DNA of 6,624 nucleotides from DASXMX01 sp036794395. GTDB lineage: Bacteria > Planctomycetota > Phycisphaerae > Tepidisphaerales > Tepidisphaeraceae. The stretch lies in contig DAIRGS010000375.1 in assembly GCA_036794395.1 (NCBI GenBank), positions 1 to 6,624 on the forward strand, written 5' to 3'. Position numbers and translations under genes: made by a program. The notes under the pieces were generated by a model, which worked only from the letters and a program-made list of their open reading frames with translations, was not told where the DNA came from and searched no databases. Positions 1-4,690 of the stretch are shown piece by piece; within the stretch, counting starts at the first letter, position 1; each line of letters starts with the position of its first letter.

Positions 1-56
1 CGGACTGCGAATCTGTCGAAATAAAGGACTTACGCTATAAATGAAAAATGTTGGGA

Positions 57-110
57 GTACCGGTGGAGGGAATGGCAGCAACGAGCGTCCGCCGAAATAG
101 TCACGGACCC
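57..110 (+). repeat. Dispersed intergenic repeat, copy A
   Basis: This block shares a 16-base identical start (GTACCGGTGGAGGGAA at 57-72) and a 22-base end (89-110, CCGCCGAAA.AGTCACG.ACCC, two mismatches) with the block at 3396-3444. The middle differs and is 5 bases longer here. Both copies lie on the same strand, in non-coding DNA, on the outer flanks of the two minus-strand genes. I do not recognise the family. It contains no ORF worth calling, so it is a small intergenic element rather than a gene fragment. The rest of 1-160 shows nothing I can name. Confidence 0.6.
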
Positions 111-160
111 AGAGTGAATTGGTTTAGTACGATCGCATTGGTTATGAGGCTGGATACAGT

Positions 161-223
161 TTCGCGTTTTTGACGCGAAGTGTGCAGCCTTGAGGCTGCA
201 CGTGCAGGCCTGGAGGCCCGCAC
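161..223. repeat. Cluster of three consecutive hairpins
   Basis: Three inverted repeats follow each other closely. The first is TTCGCGT/ACGCGAA (161-167 with 173-179, 7 bp, loop TTTTG). The second is GTGCAGCC/GGCTGCAC (182-189 with 194-201, 8 bp, loop TTGA). The third pairs GTGCAGGCC with GGCCCGCAC (202-210 with 215-223; 8 of 9 bp with one A-C mismatch, loop TGGA). The second and third abut and share the arms GTGCAG..C and G..C.GCAC, so they look like diverged copies of one palindromic unit. They lie downstream of the minus-strand gene that ends at 251 and could protect or terminate its mRNA. No T-run follows on the minus strand, so a REP-like palindromic element is equally possible. Confidence 0.6.
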
Positions 224-226
224 CAC

Positions 227-246
227 AAAAAGCCGATTGGCGCGGC
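227..246 (-). terminator. Possible intrinsic terminator of the TPR-like gene
   Basis: Read on the minus strand, a short GC stem (GCCG/CGGC, 4 bp, 7-base loop CGCCAAT) is followed directly by TTTTTG. It starts 4 bases past the stop codon of the minus-strand gene. The placement and T-run are right for an intrinsic terminator, but the 4-bp stem is short. The hairpin cluster just downstream may do the job or assist. Confidence 0.4.
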
Positions 247-250
247 GTGG

Positions 251-1099
251 TTACTGGGGTTGTGTGGTTGCCGGCTGCGAGGCGGGGGCTGACATTGTCG
301 TAGGTAACGTCGCGGGCAGAGTCGTTGGCGTTGGGAACAGAGGGGCCTCAGGTCCAAGGATGCTGGGGGCGGTGCTGGCCGGGGTGGGCTCAGCGGGGGG
401 ATTCAGAACCGGCGTCCGCTGTATATCCGGGAGCTTGGTGATGCGCTCTTCAGCAAGTGCCTTAAAAGAACTGGGGAGCGCAGAATCGGCAATTGCCTGA
501 TAATGCTTCTTCGCTTCGTCCCATTTGCCTTGATTTTCAGCAATCGCGGCCAAACCCATTTGGGCCGTGAAAAGATCGAGGGCATCGTTGGAGTAGGGGG
601 CTTCAAGAACCTTGGAGTAAGACTCGCTGGCTCCGCCGAGCAGGCCTTCGCGATTTGGGATTTTCAGTTCGGGGCGGGTGGTTGCGCCGGGGGGGTCGGC
701 CATGTTGGCCAATCGCCAGTCCAATTCCCCTTGAGCGAGATAGGCGCGGGCGATGATTTTGGGATCCTTCGCGGTGGTGAGGATCGTGGAGATGGCGTCG
801 TTGGCGGCGCCGGTGACGCGCTGGCGTGCTTCGGTTGCGCCGGGCGAGCCGCTGGCCTCGGCCATCTGAAGCTGATCGAGCTCGGCCAGGTTGGTGCGGA
901 TGGTATCGAGCGCGAGGGTGACCTGTGCGGCGTCGTTGGCCTTCTTGTCGTTCCAGTATCGGACAGCCATGTATGCGATAAGGCCGACGATCACGACCAG
1001 AAGAACCTTGTTGCCGTACTCGCGCCAGTAGTCCGGCAGGCCTTCGAGGCCTTTAGAGAGCGAATTGTCTTTGAGTTCGTGCCGGCGCTCTGCTTTCAT
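251..1099 (-). CDS. Membrane-anchored TPR-like protein (YfgM-like architecture)
   Basis: The 282-residue protein has a short charged N-terminus (1-30), one hydrophobic segment at about 31-49 (KVLLVVIVGLIAYMAVRYW) and then a soluble part. Helical segments in that part include a TPR-like stretch at about 171-219 (DALDLFTAQMGLAAIAE, then GKWDEAKKHYQAIAD). The tail from about 229 is rich in Pro, Thr, Ser and Ala and is probably disordered. One N-terminal anchor plus TPR-like helices recalls the YfgM/TPR_21 group of Sec-translocon-associated proteins, but the similarity is architectural and the function is unproven. I chose the ATG at 1099 because the frame stays open another 63 codons upstream only through 7-bp repeats that encode low-complexity residues (HFPFPISHFPF). 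No clear Shine-Dalgarno sequence precedes 1099. A weak promoter-like pair (TAGACT at 1115-1110, TTGCTT 17 bases upstream) would give a leader of only a few bases. Confidence 0.75.
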   Translation of the reverse strand: MKAERRHELKDNSLSKGLEGLPDYWREYGNKVLLVVIVGLIAYMAVRYWNDKKANDAAQVTLALDTIRTNLAELDQLQMAEASGSPGATEARQRVTGAANDAISTILTTAKDPKIIARAYLAQGELDWRLANMADPPGATTRPELKIPNREGLLGGASESYSKVLEAPYSNDALDLFTAQMGLAAIAENQGKWDEAKKHYQAIADSALPSSFKALAEERITKLPDIQRTPVLNPPAEPTPASTAPSILGPEAPLFPTPTTLPATLPTTMSAPASQPATTQPQ

Positions 1100-1143
1100 G
1101 GGACGCGGGAGTCTAGTGATGGCGGGGGGGAGAAGCAACGGGG

Positions 1144-1178
1144 CAATGGACAATTGACAATGGACAATTGACAACGGA
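1144..1178 (+). repeat. Heptamer tandem repeat, CAATGGA/CAATTGA family
   Basis: Five units of exactly 7 bases alternate CAATGGA (1144), CAATTGA (1151), CAATGGA (1158), CAATTGA (1165) and CAACGGA (1172). The units sit in the spacer upstream of the minus-strand TPR-like gene and directly abut a second heptamer family. This resembles the STRR heptamers known from filamentous cyanobacteria; that comparison is from memory. Confidence 0.85.
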
Positions 1179-1250
1179 ATGGGAAGTGGGGGAAATGGGA
1201 AATGGGAAATGGGAAATGGGAAATGGAAAATGGAGAATGGAGAATGTGGG
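1179..1250 (+). repeat. Heptamer tandem repeat, ATGGGAA family
   Basis: A first ATGGGAA unit (1179) is followed by a 9-base irregular unit (1186-1194). Then come eight units in strict 7-base register: four ATGGGAA (1195, 1202, 1209, 1216), ATGGAAA (1223), two ATGGAGA (1230, 1237) and ATGTGGG (1244). Purity falls toward the right end, as expected of an array ageing from one side. All three minus-strand frames are open across it, so spurious N-terminal extensions arise here. Confidence 0.88.
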
Positions 1251-1260
1251 GAGCGTTGAG

Positions 1261-1300
1261 GGTTGGAAAGGGTTGCACGGCGTTGCATTTCGTTGCGTGG
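1261..1300 (+). repeat. Degenerate 10-bp repeat with GTTG core
   Basis: Four consecutive 10-base units read GGTTGGAAAG, GGTTGCACGG, CGTTGCATTT and CGTTGCGTGG. GTTG recurs every 10 bases at 1262, 1272, 1282 and 1292. The units are diverged and short, so this could be chance or a decayed array. It lies between the heptamer arrays and the 3' end of the glycogen synthase gene. Confidence 0.35.
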
Positions 1301-1321
1301 GGGAAGCGCACGGAGGCACTG

Positions 1322-1342
1322 AGCCGGCGTTCCGGCTTTTTT
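1322..1342 (+). terminator. Plus-oriented intrinsic terminator facing the glycogen synthase 3' end
   Basis: A perfect 6-bp GC stem AGCCGG/CCGGCT (1322-1327 with 1332-1337, loop CGTT) is followed by five further T (1338-1342). The T-run overlaps the complement of the glycogen synthase TAA stop. The T-run is on the plus strand, but no plus-strand gene precedes it. On the minus strand the same stem follows the stop codon with no T-run after it. It would therefore stop transcripts running antisense into the glycogen synthase gene, and on the sense mRNA it could act as a 3'-end protecting stem. Confidence 0.6.
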
Positions 1343-3278
1343 AGACCATTTTGATCTCTACGGTGCCTTGGGGGGTTGCGCCGATGGCTTTCAGGGCGAT
1401 GGCGTGGGCTTCGTCGTAGTGGGTGGCGAGGTTGGACCAGTCGAAGAGTTCGCCGAGGCGTTCGACGCGGTTGCGCATTTCGATGCGCTCGCGGCGTTGG
1501 AGCTGCACGAAGCGGAACAGATGGTTTACCAGTGCATCAACGGCGTCATCGAAGCTGGCGGTGCGGCGGTTGAGGACCGCGATGCCGGGGATGCCGCGCT
1601 TGTGTTGGCCGGGCACGTGGCGCTCGACGTATGCGCCGAATCCGCTCAAATCGGTGGTCACGGTTGGGACGCCCAGCGCGATGCATTCCATGGGGGTATA
1701 TCCCCAGGGTTCGTAGTAGCTGGGGAAGATCCCCATGTGGCAGCCGCGGACAAAGTGCTCGTAATCGAGATTGATGAGCGGGCTGGTGGCGCTGACGAAT
1801 TCGGGGTGAAAAACGATTTTCACGGGGTCATCGGCGGCATTGAATAAGCCGCGATGGCGGAGGTGCTTGAGGACCGGATCGCCCGCGTCATCCCAGAGGT
1901 CGTGAGTAATGATCAGGGGCTGGCGATGCGATCGCCAGGCGTGGAGGGCGCGTTTGATGCGGACCCGCGAATCGTCGGGGAGCAGCTCGTTGTACGTTGG
2001 AATGTGACCGGCGGCCGCGGCGCGGAATAGTCGGGCTCCCATCTGTTCCTGAAGCTCGGCGCAGGTGTTGCGCAGGTCTTCAAACATGGATTGATTTTGA
2101 AGCACGCCCACGTTGATGTTCTTGGTGGGGGCGCGAGTGATGACGAACGCGACGATGGTGGGTGGATTGCTGATCTGCTTGAGATGTTGATTGAGCCGCC
2201 ACATCGCTTCGAGGTACAGGTCCATTCCCTTGTTGCGATATTCGTAGCGGCCGCTGGTGAAAAAATAGAGCGTGTTATCCAGATCGAACGTGTAGCTGGG
2301 GAAAAAATGCCCCATCACGAATTCGTTGATCTTCTCTTTGTAACGCTGATGGAGGTATTGAAATTCGTGCGGGGCGGCGAATTTTTGAATATTCAATCCG
2401 TTGGGCAGGATTGCCTGGGGCGTGCGACCCAGGAGCTTTTCAGATTCGGTGGCCGTCACTTCGCTGACGGTGGTGAAAACCGTCGAAGCGTGGGTCGCGG
2501 CTTTCTCGATCTGGTAGCGCGGGAGGATGTCGTATCTTTTGGCTTCTGCTTCGGGATTGATGAAGGGCAGATGCTCGTAGAAATAGGGATTGTCGCCGGC
2601 GAGGTAACGCCCAAGCAGCGTCGCGTGGGTGGTGAAGATCGTGGCGACTGGGATGCGAAGATGAGCGATTCGCGGCACCGCGACGCCGCCCATCCATTCG
2701 TGGAAATGGGCGAGTGTGGGGCGATCTCGGACCAGGTTTTTGAAGGTTTGAAGGAATTCCGTGACGGCAAAGCCGAAAGCCACAACTTCGTTCACTTCGC
2801 CATCCGATGCGTTGGTGGAAATGCCGTGATCGGCCCAGAGCAGGTATTTGTCGTGATCCAGATTTCCGTAGCGGGAGCGGTAATCGAGCAGCACCACGCG
2901 CGGTCGGCCGGGGATGAGCCATTGCCCGTAATGGCAGATTGAGCCGTTGTTTCGAAGCTGCTCGAGGGTGCCGCGTAACAGTTCATCGTGAGGAAGGGCC
3001 TCAAACTCCAGAGGCGCGGTGTTGGGGTTGTAAGGGCCGATCAGGCAGTAGCGATCACCCCAGCGATCGATCATGGCGGGGGCTTTGGTGCGAAGCACGG
3101 TGTAGATTCCGCCCAACTGCCAGCAGACCTCCCATGCAATTTCAAAAAGCAGCGGGGGTTGCGGCACGGGAGGTGAAGCGGGCGTATCATCGGCGGACTG
3201 TTGAGACAGTGAGGATGAACTATTTTGAATTGAGATCTGTTTAGACTTCGCCTGTTGGTTCCTGCCTCGCTTGGCCAT
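1341..3278 (-). CDS. Glycogen synthase, GT3 (eukaryotic-type) family
   Basis: The 645-residue cytoplasmic enzyme extends alpha-1,4-glucan chains from UDP-glucose (inferred from the GT3 family; bacterial donor preference may differ). Visible landmarks are a Ser/Gln/Pro-rich extension (about 1-42), EVCWQLGGIYTVLRTKAP (50-67), HFHEW (191-195), IFTTHATLLGRYL (214-226), PNGLN (292-296), SGRYEYRNKGMD (342-353) and FPSYYEPWGYTPMEC (518-532). E523 and E531 match the catalytic Glu pair of yeast and human GT3 enzymes. R595, R596, R598, R602, R604 and R607 keep the spacing of the glucose-6-phosphate-sensing arginines of yeast Gsy2. The C-terminus ends about 38 residues later, without the phosphorylated tail of eukaryotic homologues. 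I chose the ATG at 3278; an in-frame TTG at 3296 lies within or upstream of the likely promoter. There is no Shine-Dalgarno sequence. The gene diverges from the ribosomal operon. Confidence 0.93.
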   Translation of the reverse strand: MAKRGRNQQAKSKQISIQNSSSSLSQQSADDTPASPPVPQPPLLFEIAWEVCWQLGGIYTVLRTKAPAMIDRWGDRYCLIGPYNPNTAPLEFEALPHDELLRGTLEQLRNNGSICHYGQWLIPGRPRVVLLDYRSRYGNLDHDKYLLWADHGISTNASDGEVNEVVAFGFAVTEFLQTFKNLVRDRPTLAHFHEWMGGVAVPRIAHLRIPVATIFTTHATLLGRYLAGDNPYFYEHLPFINPEAEAKRYDILPRYQIEKAATHASTVFTTVSEVTATESEKLLGRTPQAILPNGLNIQKFAAPHEFQYLHQRYKEKINEFVMGHFFPSYTFDLDNTLYFFTSGRYEYRNKGMDLYLEAMWRLNQHLKQISNPPTIVAFVITRAPTKNINVGVLQNQSMFEDLRNTCAELQEQMGARLFRAAAAGHIPTYNELLPDDSRVRIKRALHAWRSHRQPLIITHDLWDDAGDPVLKHLRHRGLFNAADDPVKIVFHPEFVSATSPLINLDYEHFVRGCHMGIFPSYYEPWGYTPMECIALGVPTVTTDLSGFGAYVERHVPGQHKRGIPGIAVLNRRTASFDDAVDALVNHLFRFVQLQRRERIEMRNRVERLGELFDWSNLATHYDEAHAIALKAIGATPQGTVEIKMV

Positions 3279-3285
3279 AACGGGG

Positions 3286-3315
3286 ATTATGCTCAAAGGT
3301 AGGGCACAGTGGCAA
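3286..3315 (-). promoter_or_regulatory. Near-consensus promoter placed for leaderless glycogen synthase mRNA
   Basis: On the minus strand, TTGCCA (3315-3310, 5 of 6 to TTGACA) and CATAAT (3291-3286, 5 of 6 to TATAAT) are 18 bases apart. Only seven bases (CCCCGTT) separate CATAAT from the ATG at 3278. Transcription would start at or one base before the A of the ATG. The absence of any Shine-Dalgarno sequence agrees with a leaderless transcript. This is sequence reading only; the start is unmapped. Confidence 0.55.
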
Positions 3316-3372
3316 TTACGAGTGGTTGCTGCGCTTTGATTGGTCGGTCAATTGTCGCATGAACAGCCAAAA

Positions 3373-3392
3373 CCCCCTCCCTACCCTCCCCC
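3373..3392 (-). promoter_or_regulatory. G-quadruplex-forming motif
   Basis: The plus strand has four C-runs, so the minus strand reads G5-A-G3-TA-G3-A-G5. This fits the canonical four-run quadruplex rule with loops of only 1, 2 and 1 bases, which favours a very stable fold. It lies in the divergent region, about 58 bases upstream of the proposed glycogen synthase -35 and about 90 bases upstream of the rpsJ -35. Its right part overlaps a hairpin, so the two folds compete. It may simply be part of the dispersed repeat. Confidence 0.6.
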
Positions 3393-3409
3393 GGCGTACC
3401 GGTGGAGGG
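3384..3409. repeat. GC-rich hairpin overlapping the G-quadruplex motif and repeat copy B
   Basis: CCCTCC (3384-3389) pairs with GGAGGG (3404-3409). After a C-T mismatch, CCGG (3391-3394) pairs with CCGG (3399-3402) around the tetraloop CGTA. No T-run follows on either strand, so it is not an obvious intrinsic terminator. Confidence 0.6.
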
Positions 3410-3444
3410 AAATCACGGGCAGCCGCCGAAACAGTCACGCACCC
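3396..3444 (+). repeat. Dispersed intergenic repeat, copy B
   Basis: This is the second copy of the block at 57-110. It has the same 16-base start (3396-3411) and the same 22-base end with two mismatches (3423-3444). It is 5 bases shorter in the middle. It lies between the glycogen synthase promoter and the ribosomal operon promoter, and with copy A it brackets the two minus-strand genes in direct orientation. Confidence 0.6.
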
Positions 3445-3450
3445 TGGGGG

Positions 3451-3479
3451 CGGATGAAACGGATGAGAACGGATGAGAA
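3451..3479 (+). repeat. Short 10-bp tandem repeat CGGATGAGAA
   Basis: Three units follow each other: CGGATGAAA (9 bases), then CGGATGAGAA twice. The array ends 5 bases before the -35 hexamer of the ribosomal operon promoter, so changes in copy number would alter sequence just upstream of that promoter. Confidence 0.6.
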
Positions 3480-3483
3480 GGTC

Positions 3484-3511
3484 TTGACAGGCGTTGAAAT
3501 ATGATTACTGT
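3484..3511 (+). promoter_or_regulatory. Candidate promoter of rpsJ / S10 operon
   Basis: A perfect TTGACA (3484-3489) is followed after 16 bases by TACTGT (3506-3511), only 3 of 6 to TATAAT. A better -10 word, TATGAT (3500-3505), lies 10 bases from TTGACA, which is too close for a normal sigma-70 promoter. The -35 is convincing and the -10 is not. Initiation near 3518 would give a leader of about 60 bases. Confidence 0.45.
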
Positions 3512-3513
3512 TC

Positions 3514-3556
3514 CCCGTCCCGCTGGCGGTGGGCAAAAATTGTCGACCGCGACGGG
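3514..3556 (+). promoter_or_regulatory. Hairpin in the rpsJ leader
   Basis: CCCGTC (3514-3519) pairs with GACGGG (3551-3556). Directly inside it, GCGGT (3526-3530) pairs with ACCGC (3546-3550). This gives an 11-bp stem with a 6-base bulge on the 5' side and a 15-base loop. The Shine-Dalgarno-like GGAGAGG (3558-3564) begins one base after the stem and is 12 bases from the rpsJ ATG. In E. coli the S10 leader binds L4 for autogenous control. This stem occupies a comparable place, but I see no specific match to that element. Confidence 0.5.
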
Positions 3557-3576
3557 TGGAGAGGCAACGAGTAGAC

Positions 3577-3888
3577 ATGGCGACTGCTGAGCGGATTCGA
3601 ATTCGGATGGAAGCTTACGACCACCGTGCGCTGGATGCATCGGCGAAGGAAATCGTTGAGCATGCCAAGCGGACCAATGCCCGGGTGTGTGGACCGATTC
3701 CGATGCCGACCCGCATCGAGCGGTACACGGTGCTTCGGAGCCCGCATATTGATAAAAAGTCGCGTGAACAGTTTGAGATGCGCACGCACAAGCGCGTGAT
3801 TGACATCTTTGACTACACCGCCCGCACGATTGAAGCGTTGAATCGTCTTGTGGTTCCGGCGGGTGTGTTCGTCAAGATTAAGGCCTGA
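3577..3888 (+). CDS. rpsJ: 30S ribosomal protein S10
   Basis: The 103-residue product has the usual S10 length. S10 is a 30S head protein that in E. coli also pairs with NusB in transcription antitermination. The family core is clear: CGPIPMPTRIERYTVLRSPH (38-57), then KKSREQFEMRTHKRVIDI (60-77), ending VVPAGVFVKIKA. I chose the ATG at 3577, which starts MATAERIRIRMEAYD and has GGAGAGG 12 bases upstream; an upstream in-frame GTG at 3529 falls inside the leader hairpin. It is the first gene of the ribosomal cluster here. No tuf or fusA precedes it, and the upstream neighbour is a divergent glycogen synthase. It is followed 17 bases after its stop by a strong terminator, so it may be partly uncoupled from the rest of the operon. 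Confidence 0.98.
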   Translation: MATAERIRIRMEAYDHRALDASAKEIVEHAKRTNARVCGPIPMPTRIERYTVLRSPHIDKKSREQFEMRTHKRVIDIFDYTARTIEALNRLVVPAGVFVKIKA

Positions 3889-3905
3889 ATTTACCGTTTG
3901 CTGAT

Positions 3906-3934
3906 AGCCCCTGCCAAAAGGGGCTTTTTATTTT
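3906..3934 (+). terminator. Strong intrinsic terminator between rpsJ and rplC
   Basis: AGCCCC (3906-3911) pairs perfectly with GGGGCT (3920-3925) around an 8-base loop (TGCCAAAA). The stem runs straight into TTTT-A-TTTT (3926-3934). This is a textbook intrinsic terminator on the same strand as the operon. Genes further along are either transcribed by read-through or have their own promoter. I found no convincing promoter between it and rplC. Confidence 0.85.
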
Positions 3935-3944
3935 CCGCACCGTG

Positions 3945-3990
3945 GGGTTCATCCAAGAACCCGATTGCCCGAATGGGCCGCGTGTCGCGG
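3945..3990 (+). promoter_or_regulatory. Structured rplC leader: three small hairpins in a row
   Basis: Three perfect stems lie between the terminator and rplC. They are GGGTTC/GAACCC (3945-3950 with 3957-3962, 6-base loop), GCCC/GGGC (3967-3970 with 3975-3978, loop GAAT) and CCGCG/CGCGG (3978-3982 with 3986-3990, loop TGT). The second and third share base 3978, so they exclude each other at that base. The stretch 3889-4024 has no ORF. The structures could form a protein-binding or attenuation leader for the L3-L4 part of the operon; no known family is recognised. Confidence 0.45.
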
Positions 3991-4024
3991 ATGGTGTATT
4001 TGCATCGTTGAAGAGAGCTAAGCC

Positions 4025-4690
4025 ATGACGCCTGCACTCCTGGGAAAAAAGGTCGGAATGACCCGCGTGTACGACGAAAAGGGCTCCGTTGTCCCTGTTA
4101 CCGTCGTGCAGGCGGGTCCGTGCGCGGTTACGCAGGTTAAGACTATCGAGAGCGACGGGTATAACGCGGTGCAGTTGGGGTTTGATGAAGTGAAGGCGAA
4201 GTTCAGCACATTCCCGCTGATCGGTCACACGGCCAAGGCGGGCGTTGGCCCCCGCAGGCACTTCCGCGAAATTCGCTCGAAGGATGCGACCGATCGCAAG
4301 CCGGGCGATATCGTGAATGTGTCGGTGTTTGAAGGGGTTCAATACGTCGACGTGATCGGGACCAGCAAGGGCAAAGGCTTTGCGGGCGTGATGAAGCGCC
4401 ATCACTTCGGTGGTCAACCGGCTTCGCACGGTACCGAACGCAAGCATCGATCGCCGGGGTCGATCGCATCGCGTGCTACGTGGCGCGGTCAGTCGGGTAA
4501 GCCCAAGAAGGGCGTTCGCATGGCCGGCCATATGGGCATGGATCAGGTGACAGCCGTAAACCATCCCCTAGTTAAGATTGATGCCGCCAACAACCTGCTT
4601 TTGATCAAAGGAGCGCTTCCCGGACCGAACGGAGCGCTTCTTTTCATTAGGAAAGCAACCACGGCGAAGGTGAAGCAAGAAGGGAAGTAG
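4025..4690 (+). CDS. rplC: 50S ribosomal protein L3
   Basis: The 221-residue 50S protein is an early assembly protein that reaches toward the peptidyl transferase centre. It opens with the typical LLGKKVGMTRVYDEKG (5-20). The family signature follows: GTSKGKGFAGVMKRHHFGG (112-130), SHGTERKHRSPGSI (134-147) and MAGHMG (166-171). Between PGSI and MAGHMG there are 18 residues (ASRATWRG, then QSGKPKKGVR) against 14 in E. coli as I remember it. The region of the glutamine methylated in E. coli (Gln150) reads Ala-Ser instead. The start is preceded by a weak purine stretch AAGAGAG (4011-4017), 7 bases from the ATG. The TAG stop is part of the first unit of a heptamer repeat that fills the gap to rplD. 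Confidence 0.98.
   Translation: MTPALLGKKVGMTRVYDEKGSVVPVTVVQAGPCAVTQVKTIESDGYNAVQLGFDEVKAKFSTFPLIGHTAKAGVGPRRHFREIRSKDATDRKPGDIVNVSVFEGVQYVDVIGTSKGKGFAGVMKRHHFGGQPASHGTERKHRSPGSIASRATWRGQSGKPKKGVRMAGHMGMDQVTAVNHPLVKIDAANNLLLIKGALPGPNGALLFIRKATTAKVKQEGK

Noticed and set aside
13..41. Promoter-like words near the left edge (CTGTCG, 17 bases, TATAAA)
   Set aside because: The -35 matches only 3 of 6 and no plus-strand gene follows.
180..500. Plus-strand open frame overlapping the 3' half of the TPR-like gene
   Set aside because: Its composition is Gly/Ala-rich shadow coding opposite a gene with a clear membrane segment and TPR-like helices, and it has no ribosome binding site or recognisable motif.
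503..1171. 222-codon plus-strand frame antisense to the TPR-like gene
   Set aside because: It ends inside the heptamer repeat, shows no known motif and reads as the complement of the better-supported minus-strand gene.
1144..1250. CRISPR array
   Set aside because: The units are contiguous 7-mers with no unique spacers of 25-40 bases, so this is a tandem repeat.
2091..2942. 283-codon plus-strand frame antisense to glycogen synthase
   Set aside because: The opposite strand encodes a full-length GT3 enzyme with all motifs; the antisense frame is a codon-usage by-product.
3965..4000. Promoter for rplC (TTGCCC with TGTATT)
   Set aside because: The hexamers are 24 bases apart and no good -10 lies at 16-18 bases, so I could not support a promoter after the terminator.
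3878..4564. 228-codon minus-strand frame across rplC
   Set aside because: It overlaps the terminator and a canonical L3 gene and has no recognisable protein features.
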